DNA of 64,000 nt from Spirosoma endbachense (GCF_010233585.1 NZ_CP045997.1:8394149-8458148), one strand, 5' to 3'. Shown: positions 44,501-52,064, counted from the stretch's first letter. Notes: generated from the sequence alone by a model not told the origin. A program made the numbers and translations.

Positions 44501-45677
44501 CGATCAGCTCACGTATTCTGACCGGATGGTTGATTGGTTTGGGTATAATCCACAAGAGCAGTCCTATGTGGAGGTAAGTCCTATCCTCCACCCGAATGAG
44601 CTGGAACGGGTCACGAAGGCAGTAGCTATGGCTTTGACACCTGATTCTGGGGGGATTTTCGATGAAGTTTATACCATCGTTAATTCCAGGACAGGAACGA
44701 AACGAATCCTGCATGCGCTGGGCAGGGCCATATTTGATGCATCCGGGAAAGCCATCCGAATGAATGGGACCGCTCGGGACATTACGATTGAGCGTGAACT
44801 TCAACTGGCGCTCGAAACCGAAGTACAGCTTCGGACAGAAGAACTGGAAGCGGCCAATGAAGAATTAGCGGCCAGCAATGAAGAATTGGCCGCTAATAAT
44901 GAGGAGTATGCGGTTATCAATGAAGAGTTGGAAGAAGCTAACACACTCCTGAATCGGTCCAATGATAACCTGCAAAAGTTTGCCTACGTAGCCTCCCATG
45001 ATTTGCAGGAACCGCTCCGGAAGATTCAACAGTTCGGGGATTTGTTGCGAGCCCGGCTCAAGGGGCTGTCGGGCGAAGAGTTGATGTTTATTGAGCGAAT
45101 GCAATCAGCCGCAAGTCGAATGGCTACCCTGATTCGGGATCTGCTCGACTTTTCGCGTATTTCCACTCAGCATGACACTAATGCGGGGACGTTTGTATCG
45201 CTCCATAACATAGTGGAAGGGGTGCTGACAACGCTGGAACTGACAATTCTCGAAACAAAGGCAGTAGTTACGATCGAGCCATTGCCGACGATTCTGGGTG
45301 ATGCATCTCAACTCGATCAGTTGTTTCAAAATCTAGTCAGTAATGCATTAAAATTTCGTCAGCCTGCTCTACCGCCAGCGGTTCAGATCACTTGCCATGC
45401 AGTACTGGCTACCGAGTTACCCCCTTCGGTTAAACCTTCCAGAGCAGTCAAAGCGTACTACCAAATCGATGTAGTCGATAACGGCATTGGTTTTGATGAG
45501 AAATATCTGGATCGCATCTTCCAGGTTTTCCAACGCCTGCATGGTAAGAATAAGTTTGCCGGAACAGGAATTGGCTTAGCGATTTGTGAACGGGTCGTGG
45601 CCAATCATGGAGGTGCCATTACAGCCAGTAGCAAGCCAAATCAGGGGGCCACTTTCAGCGTGTATTTACCCGCTTAG
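41568..45677 (+). CDS. Soluble multi-PAS histidine kinase
   Basis: This 1369-residue protein starts at GTG and has no signal peptide or membrane segment. Eight or so PAS-type sensory units are visible in tandem, several of the PAS_4 kind with the repeated motif VDVTEQVLARQRIEESQFQLLAL between them. One (about 410-550) reads FRNVTNSSPTGLWLSDETGSL. A coiled coil (about 1090-1130, ELEAANEELAASNEEL) leads to HisKA with H1144 in YVASHDLQEPLRK, and HATPase_c (VVDNGIGFDEKYLDRIF; GTGIGLAICERVV). It is probably cytoplasmic, sensing small molecules or redox, and its receiver partner is not encoded nearby. It follows a divergent FAD dehydrogenase gene. Confidence 0.92.
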   Translation: MDTTATENAYPFLKGGGEMGALTRTYDWAKTSLGTPDQWPQSLRTTLSIILNSRFPMFLFWGPTHLCFYNDAYRPSLGNVGKHPHALGRPGAEVWPEIWEFIKPLIDQVLSDQGATWNEDQLLPIYRNGQMEDVYWTFSYSPVSDESGSPAGVFVTCTETTQKVKNLEQLQESKDQLSFALEATELGTWDLNPATNRFTANNRLKEWFGLSPEDEVELSRAIRVIAEKDRQRVSDAIQHALDYTSGGYYEVEYTIIHPHTGQETIVRAKGRAWFTDEQVAYRFNGTLQDITKAQKAQQLADLAIKSSGIGLFRVDLITEQIDYTPAYAAVVCGDSTKKELTRHGFLKYVHPDDRQVRDAATKIGLKTGDIDYKTRVIWTDGSIHFIQVMGGFIYDEAGQPIIFSGTVRDITESENQRLALLKAEEQFAQAQRQSDALFRNVTNSSPTGLWLSDETGSLTYLNKTLVDWTGIAYEDLLGAGWANAIIETDRQRSADIFLKAITTRTHYDVQFRIKKADGQVVWCRAAGDPYYREDGSLAGYAGYCTDIEEIVSGREALQQSESRFRSLIQQAPVATGLLMGRDLIIELANEPMIQFWGKGHTVFGRPFAEVLPELEDQPFIKILDEVYTTGKPYQATADRCDLVVDGQWRTFYFNFTYQPIFDERGQVYAILNMAVDVTEQVLARQRIEESQFQLLALFEQSPVGIALISEDNLTFRMANPFYGDLVGRQPSQLVGKPLLEALPELVGQGFDGLLQEVIATGAPYIAKEVAVDLVRNNQLETIYLDLTYQPRHEADRNSGVARVSGVLVVVTDVTQQVLTRRAIEESERFSRTVFYNSPVAKLVYVGPDMVLREANEKMLDLFGRDASIIGKPIMETIPELKRTQLVHKYQQVLATGEIHVETAERIELVRNGESHWGYYNYTYKPLLDMAGTVYGVICTTIDVTPQVIARQKLEEAEAGLRGAIELAQLGTWTIDVATDQLTYSDRMVDWFGYNPQEQSYVEVSPILHPNELERVTKAVAMALTPDSGGIFDEVYTIVNSRTGTKRILHALGRAIFDASGKAIRMNGTARDITIERELQLALETEVQLRTEELEAANEELAASNEELAANNEEYAVINEELEEANTLLNRSNDNLQKFAYVASHDLQEPLRKIQQFGDLLRARLKGLSGEELMFIERMQSAASRMATLIRDLLDFSRISTQHDTNAGTFVSLHNIVEGVLTTLELTILETKAVVTIEPLPTILGDASQLDQLFQNLVSNALKFRQPALPPAVQITCHAVLATELPPSVKPSRAVKAYYQIDVVDNGIGFDEKYLDRIFQVFQRLHGKNKFAGTGIGLAICERVVANHGGAITASSKPNQGATFSVYLPA

Positions 45678-45842
45678 TGACGGCTATACCCATTCATAAG
45701 CGGCCAGCCGATCTAAGTTTCCACAAATAACTGACTAGCAATACCTTTCAGGAATTAGAAAGCGTATTCGTAAAAGGCCATCAGTAGAGTCGACGATCTT
45801 TACGCTCCTGTTATTACGACTACATATAAACCACGAGTAGTA

Positions 45843-47450
45843 ATGAAAGCCATGGTTAAAATTAATCTGCTGGCACTGATTGCCCTGACCAGTCTAAGCA
45901 GTACTGTCAGGATCATTGATCCACCAGGCCAAACCACTCCGCAGCATCGACGTATTGGGAAATCGGTAACCATTGACCTACAGAAAGAATTTCAGACCAT
46001 TCATAGTTTTGGCGCGTCGGATTGCTGGTCGGCAAAGTTTATTGGCAAATGGCGCGATGACAGTAAGAAAAATCATGTCGCTGACCTGCTATTTAGCTTA
46101 GATACACTGCCTGATGGTCAGCCTAAGGGGATTGGCTTGTCGTTGTGGCGAATGAACATCGGGGCTGGCAGCTATGAGCAGGGAGACAGCAGCTACATTA
46201 ATGATCAATGGCGTCGGGAGGAGTGTTTTCTGGATAGCCGGGGCCGTTTCGATTGGACAAAGCAGGCAGGGAATCAGTGGTTTTTGCAGGCTGCCCGGCA
46301 GCGGGGTGTGCGCTATACGCTCGGCTTTACAAATTCGGCTCCCGTTCAGATGACCCGAAATGGCAAAGCCTTTTCGCCGGGAGGCAAATCGATTAATCTC
46401 AAACCGGGTGCGCAGGATGACTTCGCTGATTTTCTGGCGACAGTTGCCGATCATTTCAAGTTCGATTACCTAAGTCCCATCAACGAACCCCAATGGGACT
46501 GGACCGCCGGGAAAAATGGTAAAGCCGGGCAAGAAGGATCACCCGCCGAAAACGCCGATATTGCTGCCGTTACAAAGGCGTTATCGACAAAATTGGCCGC
46601 TAAAAAAGCAACAACGACCGTAGTTACCGGTGAAGCAGGACAACTCAACTTCCTCTACGAAAAAGCTGAAAGTGGCCGGGGTAATCAATTAGACTACTTT
46701 TTTGGTTCAAAACAAGGTGCGCCGGTAAGCAAACTTCCCAACGTTGAACCGATTTGGGCCTATCATAGCTACTTTACCACCTGTTCCGATTCGGCACTGG
46801 TGGCTGTTCGACAGCAAGCGGCCCAGCGCGTTAAATCGGTCGGTAATCCGATGCTCTGGCAAAGTGAGTTTGGTGTTCTGGGCGACATCTGCGGCCGTTA
46901 CCACGGAAGTCCCCGTCACACGGACATCGATTATGGCCTGTATGTGGCCAAAGTCATTCATAACGACCTGGCCATTGCCAATGTCACGTCGTGGCAATGG
47001 TGGCTGGCTATCAATCCGTATAATTACAGCGATGGGCTGGTGTACATCAACGGGCCTGATGGCGACTACAAAAAGCACGACAACGCCCGGCAGGATGGAC
47101 AGGTCATCGATTCAAAACAGCTTTGGGCTTTTGGCAACTACGCTCGATTCGTTCGGCCCGGCATGAAGCGGGTAGCTGTTCAACTGGCCGATAGCGATCC
47201 CATACAGGAGGCTGGTACGTGTATGATTTCGGCCTACAAAGACATACGTACGAAGCAAATCGTGCTGGTTTGCATTAACATAACGCCCGATTTACTAACC
47301 TTACCACTCAATGGTTTGACTATTCGCAACGGCCATTTCTCCTGCTATACAACGACTGAAACAAAAACGCTGGCCAAATCCATCGTTGCTGCCGGTCAAA
47401 TTCATCTGGAGCCCCGGTCAATTGTGACGCTGGTTGGCAGGTACGAGTAA
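45843..47450 (+). CDS. Secreted glycoside hydrolase, GH30 family
   Basis: This 535-residue protein has a signal-type N-terminus (MKAMVKINLLALIALTSLSS). It then follows the GH30 (beta/alpha)8 pattern: IHSFGASDCWSAKFIG, IGLSLWRMNIGAGS, LGFTNSAPVQMTRNGK, the acid/base E215 in YLSPINEPQWDW, and the nucleophile E342 in MLWQSEFGVLGD, with a C-terminal beta domain. The sequence pattern resembles the endo-beta-1,6-galactanase/glucanase branches, which act on arabinogalactan or beta-1,6-glucan side chains; that choice is tentative. Together with the GH43 gene 6 kb away it suggests use of plant or fungal cell-wall glycans. Confidence 0.9.
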   Translation: MKAMVKINLLALIALTSLSSTVRIIDPPGQTTPQHRRIGKSVTIDLQKEFQTIHSFGASDCWSAKFIGKWRDDSKKNHVADLLFSLDTLPDGQPKGIGLSLWRMNIGAGSYEQGDSSYINDQWRREECFLDSRGRFDWTKQAGNQWFLQAARQRGVRYTLGFTNSAPVQMTRNGKAFSPGGKSINLKPGAQDDFADFLATVADHFKFDYLSPINEPQWDWTAGKNGKAGQEGSPAENADIAAVTKALSTKLAAKKATTTVVTGEAGQLNFLYEKAESGRGNQLDYFFGSKQGAPVSKLPNVEPIWAYHSYFTTCSDSALVAVRQQAAQRVKSVGNPMLWQSEFGVLGDICGRYHGSPRHTDIDYGLYVAKVIHNDLAIANVTSWQWWLAINPYNYSDGLVYINGPDGDYKKHDNARQDGQVIDSKQLWAFGNYARFVRPGMKRVAVQLADSDPIQEAGTCMISAYKDIRTKQIVLVCINITPDLLTLPLNGLTIRNGHFSCYTTTETKTLAKSIVAAGQIHLEPRSIVTLVGRYE

Positions 47451-47569
47451 GCGGAAAAGGCAGATATCCCCGAATTTGTAAAACCATTCATTAAGGGATT
47501 CTCAGTACATTTCGGTCTTTGTGCTACAGATCAGGGAGATAGCCACCTAAAAAATAATTCCTGCCTGCG

Positions 47570-47612
47570 TTGAATGTCCTATATTTTTTCACTTACTTTG
47601 AAATTCAAAGTA
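47570..47612 (+). promoter_or_regulatory. Promoter with 19-bp palindrome before the DoxX cluster
   Basis: TTG (47570-47572), 20 nt, TTACTTTG (47593-47600) gives a near-consensus promoter. The perfect palindrome TACTTTGAAATTCAAAGTA (47594-47612) overlaps the -7 box and the predicted start, an expected position for a repressor. No regulator gene adjoins it. Confidence 0.55.
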
Positions 47613-47708
47613 CTTTCAGTCAACTCAGGTGATTTGGCATAGCAACTATTGGTAAGGTCAACAGACGATTCCAAGGCTAATCGTGCCCAACAGCCTATCG
47701 TTTATTTT

Positions 47709-48422
47709 ATGACTATATCAGGCAGGATTAACCAGCTGTATGATGAGGCAAAGGGGAACAGGTGGTTTCATTATTTTGCCGTTTTCTGCCGCGTCATGTT
47801 GGCCTTGGGATTTATTCCATCAGGGTTTGTAAAAGTTATGGGAGAACGGTTCGCCAGCGGCTTATCCGTTAATCATCCGCTGGGGCATTATTTGGAAGCA
47901 CTTTATCACACCGAATCCTACTACACCTTTATTGGTATTTCCCAGTTAGTCATTGCTCTTTTGTTACTCATGCCAAGAACGGCACTTCTGGGTGCATTGA
48001 TGTATTTTCCCATTATCCTGAATATATGCATCCTGGCGTATGCTGTCCGATTTGAAGGCACTCGTATTACAACGCTAATGGTGCTGGCCAATTTGTATTT
48101 ATTATGCTGGGACTACGACCGAATAAAATACATTTTACCAGTTAAACAGGATGGTTACTCGGCAAGAGAAAAACCGTTGAGCAACAAATTTCCGCTCCTA
48201 TTCTTCGGATGTGTTTTTGCGATGATCGCTGTAGTAATAGTCATAAACCAGTTCCTGTATGACATTCGACCTGGTAACTCCCTGATTGAATGCACAAATG
48301 GATGTGCTGGCAATAGCAATCCAAAGGCCTGCGAAGAATTTTGTGATTGCATTCATAATCGGGGCAAACCGCTTCACGAGTGCCTGATCGACTATAAGAA
48401 AGCAAACAGAACGAATCAATAG
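47709..48422 (+). CDS. DoxX-family membrane protein with a Cys-rich C-terminal tail
   Basis: From ATG 47709 (MTISGRINQLYDEAKGNRWF) the protein has 237 residues; an upstream in-frame start at 47649 has no support. Four membrane segments of DoxX type are visible (first: FAVFCRVMLALGFIPSGFVKV; then FIGISQLVIALLLLMPRTAL, LGALMYFPIILNICILAYAV, LMVLANLYLLCW), and a fifth follows (LLFFGCVFAMIAVVIVINQF). The last about 40 residues carry six cysteines spaced C-x3-C-x7-C-x3-C-x-C-x9-C, a pattern unusual for DoxX proteins. If the tail is periplasmic, disulfides are likely. DoxX proteins are linked to redox functions in other bacteria. Confidence 0.8.
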   Translation: MTISGRINQLYDEAKGNRWFHYFAVFCRVMLALGFIPSGFVKVMGERFASGLSVNHPLGHYLEALYHTESYYTFIGISQLVIALLLLMPRTALLGALMYFPIILNICILAYAVRFEGTRITTLMVLANLYLLCWDYDRIKYILPVKQDGYSAREKPLSNKFPLLFFGCVFAMIAVVIVINQFLYDIRPGNSLIECTNGCAGNSNPKACEEFCDCIHNRGKPLHECLIDYKKANRTNQ

Positions 48423-48480
48423 AAGGGCAACCAGTAGTAGTGGGTAGCTATGTTTTTCAGTTCCTGCAACGTAGTTCGAG

Positions 48481-49071
48481 ATGAGTTATCAAACCCATTC
48501 TTTTTATAACAGATTCGCGGTCTTTTATCCGTTGGTTGATTTTTTCCTGAGACCCCAAAAGGCTCGATTATTCCACGAGATCAACCGGCTGCCTGACGGC
48601 AATCTTCTTGACATTGGGGTTGGCAACGGCGCTCAACTGCACCTGTATGAAAAGCATCACATCACCGGTATTGACACTTCCTCGGGAATGCTTCAGATCG
48701 CCAGCCAGCGAAATCATAACCATATTCTGCTGATGCAGATGAATGGAGAAGCCCTTTTATTTGGAGATAGGCAGTTCGATTACGTAGTTCTGTCTCATGT
48801 AATTGCCGTCGTCGATAACCCGGAACGGCTTTTAGAGGAAGCCTTCCGAGTGTTGAAACCCAATGGAAGACTACTTATCCTCAATCATTTTACGCCAGAT
48901 AACTGGCTAAAATATGTAGACCGGGCTTTCGGAATTATCTCGAAAATGGTTCATTTCAAATCGGTTTTTCGCATGCATGAAATACCGACGATCAACCGAT
49001 TCCAGCTGTTAAAAGAAGTTCGTTTTGCCCCCCTGTCCTATTTCAAACTTTTGGTTTACCAGAAGAAATGA
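48481..49071 (+). CDS. Class I SAM methyltransferase, phospholipid N-methyltransferase-like
   Basis: This 196-residue protein has the methyltransferase fold: LLDIGVGNGAQLHLY (SAM loop, about 41-55), ITGIDTSSGMLQIAS, FDYVVLSHVIAVVDNPERLL and LKPNGRLLILNHF. The N-terminus (FYNRFAVFYPLVDFFLRP) resembles the PmtA/UbiE-like group that methylates phosphatidylethanolamine or quinones. The stop overlaps the start of the next gene by 4 nt (ATGA), so it is cotranslated with a VanZ-like membrane protein and a DgkA-family kinase, which favours a membrane-lipid substrate. This is inference. Confidence 0.75.
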   Translation: MSYQTHSFYNRFAVFYPLVDFFLRPQKARLFHEINRLPDGNLLDIGVGNGAQLHLYEKHHITGIDTSSGMLQIASQRNHNHILLMQMNGEALLFGDRQFDYVVLSHVIAVVDNPERLLEEAFRVLKPNGRLLILNHFTPDNWLKYVDRAFGIISKMVHFKSVFRMHEIPTINRFQLLKEVRFAPLSYFKLLVYQKK

Positions 49072-49571
49072 AAAAGCATTATTCCTTCATTATCGCATCC
49101 TTACTGGTCAGCCTGTTTATTTATTTGTTCTATCGGACAGATAAGACTCTTATTAATGAGGTCGTCATTCGCACGATTTCATTCGATAACTATGCCTCAT
49201 TAAGGCAAGCTGTCAACCGATTTTTGCCGCTGAATGAGTTCGTAATCTACTCGTTGCCAGAAGGATTATGGGCGTTTTGCATAACACTTACGTCCAGGCC
49301 TTACTATATCCAGCAGAAAAACCGACGCATCAACTGCCAGGTAGTCCCCCTTATCTGCTGTATTGGTTTGGAAATAGCTCAATTACTTCATGTCACCAAG
49401 GGGCGGTTCGATCTGATGGACATTTGGGCCACTGTCATCTTTTGGTTCATTGCTACCTTCGCTTTCGATGACAAGCAGGATAAGCAAAATATACTGATGC
49501 CGATAAACGGAAGAAGAATGGTTTGCTTCATCTCTTATGGAATTGTCTATTTATCACACGTTTTGGAATAA
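49068..49571 (+). CDS. VanZ-like membrane protein
   Basis: This 167-residue protein has about four membrane segments. The segment IGLEIAQLLHVTKGRFDLMD has the E-x2-Q-x5-R-x2-D-x2-D pattern of the VanZ family, whose members occur with glycopeptide resistance and with membrane-lipid genes. The match is by motif only, and the family's biochemical role is unknown. It overlaps the methyltransferase gene by 4 nt and precedes the DgkA-like gene by 22 bp. Confidence 0.6.
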   Translation: MKKHYSFIIASLLVSLFIYLFYRTDKTLINEVVIRTISFDNYASLRQAVNRFLPLNEFVIYSLPEGLWAFCITLTSRPYYIQQKNRRINCQVVPLICCIGLEIAQLLHVTKGRFDLMDIWATVIFWFIATFAFDDKQDKQNILMPINGRRMVCFISYGIVYLSHVLE

Positions 49572-49593
49572 CATCAAGCCATTGGAACGAACG

Positions 49594-49950
49594 ATGAACA
49601 CAATTGGAAAACACCTCGCCAGTTATAAACATGGGATACGCGGAATAGGTCTCGCCTTCCACTACGAAACGATTATGCGATTCCATCTGGCGGCAACGGC
49701 TGGCGTTATCCTGGTCAATTTTCTGCTTCAGATCAGCCGGACAGAATGGCTCATTACGCTGATGCTGATCGGGCTGGTCTGGATGGCAGAGGTCTTTAAT
49801 ACTGCCATTGAAAAATTAGCGGATCGGGTTACTCAGGATCAGGACTTATTGATCGCTCACGTAAAAGATATGGCATCGGGAGCCGTGAGCATCCTATGCC
49901 TCTTCGCGGTACTATGCGCTCTGATCATTTATTTGCCTTATCTATTTTAA
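49594..49950 (+). CDS. DgkA-family lipid kinase (diacylglycerol/undecaprenol kinase)
   Basis: From ATG 49594 (MNTIGKHLASYKHGIRGIGL) the protein has 118 residues, the usual DgkA size; the longer frame from 49537 overlaps the VanZ-like gene. Signature residues: MRFHLAATAGV, then WMAEVFNTAIEKLADRVTQD with the catalytic Glu and the NTAIE motif, and HVKDMASGAVSI with K-D. Three membrane segments. It phosphorylates diacylglycerol or undecaprenol at the inner membrane. Coupled with the methyltransferase it completes a small lipid cluster. Confidence 0.88.
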   Translation: MNTIGKHLASYKHGIRGIGLAFHYETIMRFHLAATAGVILVNFLLQISRTEWLITLMLIGLVWMAEVFNTAIEKLADRVTQDQDLLIAHVKDMASGAVSILCLFAVLCALIIYLPYLF

Positions 49951-50012
49951 TAGTGGGGCCTGATACCGCTGCCAATCTGCCTCCCTCACTATCCTTTCCA
50001 AATCGTTTCTAT

Positions 50013-50129
50013 AATCTGAAATTCAGGAAAATCGTCCGGTTTGAGATCAGGTATCAGTTGCGCCATGCGTCGACGTGGCTGCTGTTCGCGGTGTTTTTTC
50101 TACTTGGTTATCAGGATCAGCGTCAGTAA
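50013..50129 (+). pseudogene. ABC-2 permease N-terminal remnant
   Basis: The translated frame from 50016 reads LKFRKIVRFEIRYQLRHAST followed by a membrane segment WLLFAVFFLLGYQ and then a stop at 50127-50129. This is like the start of Bacteroidota ABC-2-type permeases, which begin MKF...FEFxYQxRRxSTW and continue for several hundred residues. Here the expected ATG is CTG, and the sequence stops after 38 codons. It is probably what remains of a deleted transporter gene. Homology is inferred from pattern only. Confidence 0.5.
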
Positions 50130-50186
50130 TTGTGGCACGGCTCGAATCGAAAGGACTATGAAGTAATTTTCAGATTTTTTTGCCAG

Positions 50187-50232
50187 TTTTAACTTAAGTG
50201 AAAATCCGGCGAAGGTGTATCCCTGACCTTTG
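50187..50232 (+). promoter_or_regulatory. Operator TTTTAACTTAAGTGAAAA and promoter of the DUF308 gene
   Basis: The palindrome TTTTAACTTAAGTGAAAA (50187-50204, core ACTTAAGT at 50192-50199) is followed by 20 nt and GACCTTTG (50225-50232, five of six consensus positions). No -33 TTG is present. The palindrome centre is 29.5 bp from the box, as in the related site before the Crp-type gene. A predicted start near 50237 gives a 26-nt leader. Confidence 0.7.
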
Positions 50233-50262
50233 ATGTGGCAAAAAACTTAAAAACGTCACGTC

Positions 50263-50853
50263 ATGAATTCATTAAATCAATCCAACGCTACCGTTTCCAA
50301 TGAGACGGCTGAAACGGCCAAATCGTTAAGAAAACTTTACTTCCTGCGTGCTGCATTTTCGCTTGCGTGGGTGATCCTGGTTTTGGCTTTCGCAAAAACC
50401 AATGCCGGTATAGCGACTATCCTCTTCACCATTTACCCAGCCTGGGATGTCCTTGCCACCTTTCTGGATATCAAGGCCAATCCACCTGAGGTGTCAAAAA
50501 AGATGCAGGTTTTAAACGCAGCTATCAGTATTACCACAACCGTGGCCGTCGCACTGGCCTTGCAAAAAGGCGTACCCGAGGCACTGATCGTTTTTGGAGT
50601 CTGGGCGATCCTTACCGGGCTTATCCAACTGATCCTGGGCTTGAGCCGCCGTAAACAATTAGGGGGTCAATGGCCGATGATCATTAGCGGTGGTCAGTCC
50701 ATGCTGGCTGGTGGTTCCTTTATTGCTATGGCACATGCGCCCAATTCGGGAATCACTACTTTAGCCGGTTATGCGGCATTTGGTGCTTTTTACTTTATCC
50801 TGGCCGCCAATAGGTTGTCGAAAACGATTAAAACAGCACCTGTAGTTGCTTAA
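50263..50853 (+). CDS. DUF308/HdeD-like membrane protein
   Basis: This 196-residue protein has six membrane segments in HdeD/DUF308 style: FLRAAFSLAWVILVLAF, GIATILFTIYPAWDVLATFL, and ALIVFGVWAILTGLIQLILG with the family's G-x-W-A-I-x-x-G-x-x-x-x-x motif, followed by QLGGQWPMIISGGQSMLAGG. Its role is unknown; HdeD is linked to acid stress in Escherichia. It converges with a Crp-family gene and both carry the same palindromic site upstream. Confidence 0.82.
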   Translation: MNSLNQSNATVSNETAETAKSLRKLYFLRAAFSLAWVILVLAFAKTNAGIATILFTIYPAWDVLATFLDIKANPPEVSKKMQVLNAAISITTTVAVALALQKGVPEALIVFGVWAILTGLIQLILGLSRRKQLGGQWPMIISGGQSMLAGGSFIAMAHAPNSGITTLAGYAAFGAFYFILAANRLSKTIKTAPVVA

Positions 50854-50900
50854 GGATATGAATCCACACGATTACATTGATAGCAAGGGTACAACTGCCG

Positions 50901-51488
50901 TTATCTCAGTATTCGTTTGCGTATCCGGCTTAAGGACGGGTTGGTGATGCCAAGATAGGAGGAAATATGGTAGGCAGGAATGCGGTTAATGATATTGGGG
51001 TGCTCTTCCAGCAACCTGATATAACGCTCCTCGTGCGTGTTGAACAGAAACTCCTCGGCACGCGTCTGTGAATACGTAAAAAATAGCTCGGCCAGCAACC
51101 GGCCGAACCTGGCCCAGTTGGGATGCGTTTCATATAAACTGGTCAAATCCCGGTAAGAAATATAAACAATTTCTGAGTCCTCCATGGCCTGTATAAAGTA
51201 ATGGCAGGCTTTACGAGTGATAAAACTCCTGAAAGAAACAATAAACTGGTTCTCGGAGAAAAAGAAAATGTTCTTCTCTTCGCTGGTCTCCGGGTCGCTA
51301 TAATAGATCCGGAAGATACCCTTGACGATCAGCCCCAGATCGTTGCACACGACTGACTGCATATTAAAGAAGTCACCTTTTTTAAGCTTACGGGATTTCC
51401 AGTAAGGCTTACTATCGGCAATATCTTTACCGGTCATGGCGGCAAAGTTGGCTAAATGCGTATTCAGCAGTTCATGATGTTCATCCAT
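50901..51488 (-). CDS. Crp/Fnr-family transcriptional regulator
   Basis: This 195-residue protein has a cNMP-type barrel (about 30-125, KKGDFFNMQSVVCNDLGLIV; FFFSENQFIVSFRSFITRK), a connecting helix and a C-terminal winged HTH (IPAYHISSYLGITNPSLSRI). It has one Cys in the barrel (VVCNDL) and one in CHYFIQ but no Fnr-type cluster. It is convergent with the DUF308 gene, and its own promoter has the ACTTAAGT palindrome, so it likely activates itself and the DUF308 gene; this is inference from sites. Confidence 0.87.
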   Translation of the reverse strand: MDEHHELLNTHLANFAAMTGKDIADSKPYWKSRKLKKGDFFNMQSVVCNDLGLIVKGIFRIYYSDPETSEEKNIFFFSENQFIVSFRSFITRKACHYFIQAMEDSEIVYISYRDLTSLYETHPNWARFGRLLAELFFTYSQTRAEEFLFNTHEERYIRLLEEHPNIINRIPAYHISSYLGITNPSLSRIRKRILR

Positions 51489-51920
51489 AGAGTCAATTCT
51501 TTCATTTACCGCTTCCTTGCCTCAGCGAGTGAGCGGTAAATCAATGACAAAAAATCAAGTATAAAAAGGCTGACTGGGTAAAGACGCCTATCTCTACAAA
51601 GAGGCTGTCGTGCCAAATTTCAAGCTTAATAAATCAATCATTTTTAACTTAAGTAAAAAAACATTTCTCAACCTGTCTTGCCCTGATTTTAGCCGGGCGT
51701 TTAAATGGACAGTTTCTACTGACAGATTATAAGCGTAAACTTAGCATTATTAGCAGGTTACCTTCCAGTTAAGATGCATTAACCGCCCTTTAAATGAACG
51801 AACTTCGAATAGAAGTGAGGGTTTCGTTTGAATGACCAGTAAGCACAAGCCTGATCCCCAGCGTACGCTGGAGTTGCACGCAAGCCTTATAGCCGTTCCT
51901 TAGAACCCAATCCAAAAGTG
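51489..51920. other. 432-bp gap with a Crp-type operator
   Basis: No intact gene is seen between the Crp-type gene and the receiver-domain fragment. The gap contains the palindrome at 51642-51659 and the promoter that serves the Crp-type gene on the minus strand. Confidence 0.5.
51614..51659 (-). promoter_or_regulatory. Operator with ACTTAAGT core and promoter of the Crp-type gene
   Basis: On the minus strand the palindrome around ACTTAAGT (core 51647-51654, flanks T-rich and A-rich) is followed by GAAATTTG (51614-51621). The centre is 29.5 bp from the -7 box. Core and spacing are the same as at the DUF308 gene. The leader is about 122 nt. Confidence 0.7.
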
Positions 51921-52064
51921 ATGATCATAAATAATAGAGATCAACAAACGCACGAGCAGGCCCTGGCGGATGGGGCCGATGATTTTCTAGCCAAGCCCAT
52001 TGTTTTTGCTCAGCTTAACGAATGGAAAAGCACAGAAGGAAGTTCGGTCAAGCCCAGCGGTTAG
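51921..52064 (+). pseudogene. Receiver-domain C-terminal remnant
   Basis: A 47-codon frame starting at ATG 51921 includes EQALADGADDFLAKPIVFAQ, the conserved end of a response-regulator receiver domain (the A-G-A-D-D-F-L-x-K-P-I segment with the active-site Lys). The phosphoacceptor half and any output domain are missing upstream, so this is a remnant. It is convergent with the histidine kinase at 52061-55909 and overlaps its stop by 4 bp. It may be the remains of a separate response regulator or of a hybrid kinase. Confidence 0.6.

Larger units (their letters stand above)
49951..50262. other. 312-bp gap holding a gene remnant and an operator
   Basis: There is no intact gene. The gap contains the ABC-permease fragment at 50013-50129, the ACTTAAGT operator at 50187-50204 and the promoter of the DUF308 gene. 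Confidence 0.6.

Noticed and set aside
47466..47478. ATCCCC-GAATTT-G as a fourth response-regulator site
   Set aside because: Only the left half matches; the right half (GTAAAA) does not.
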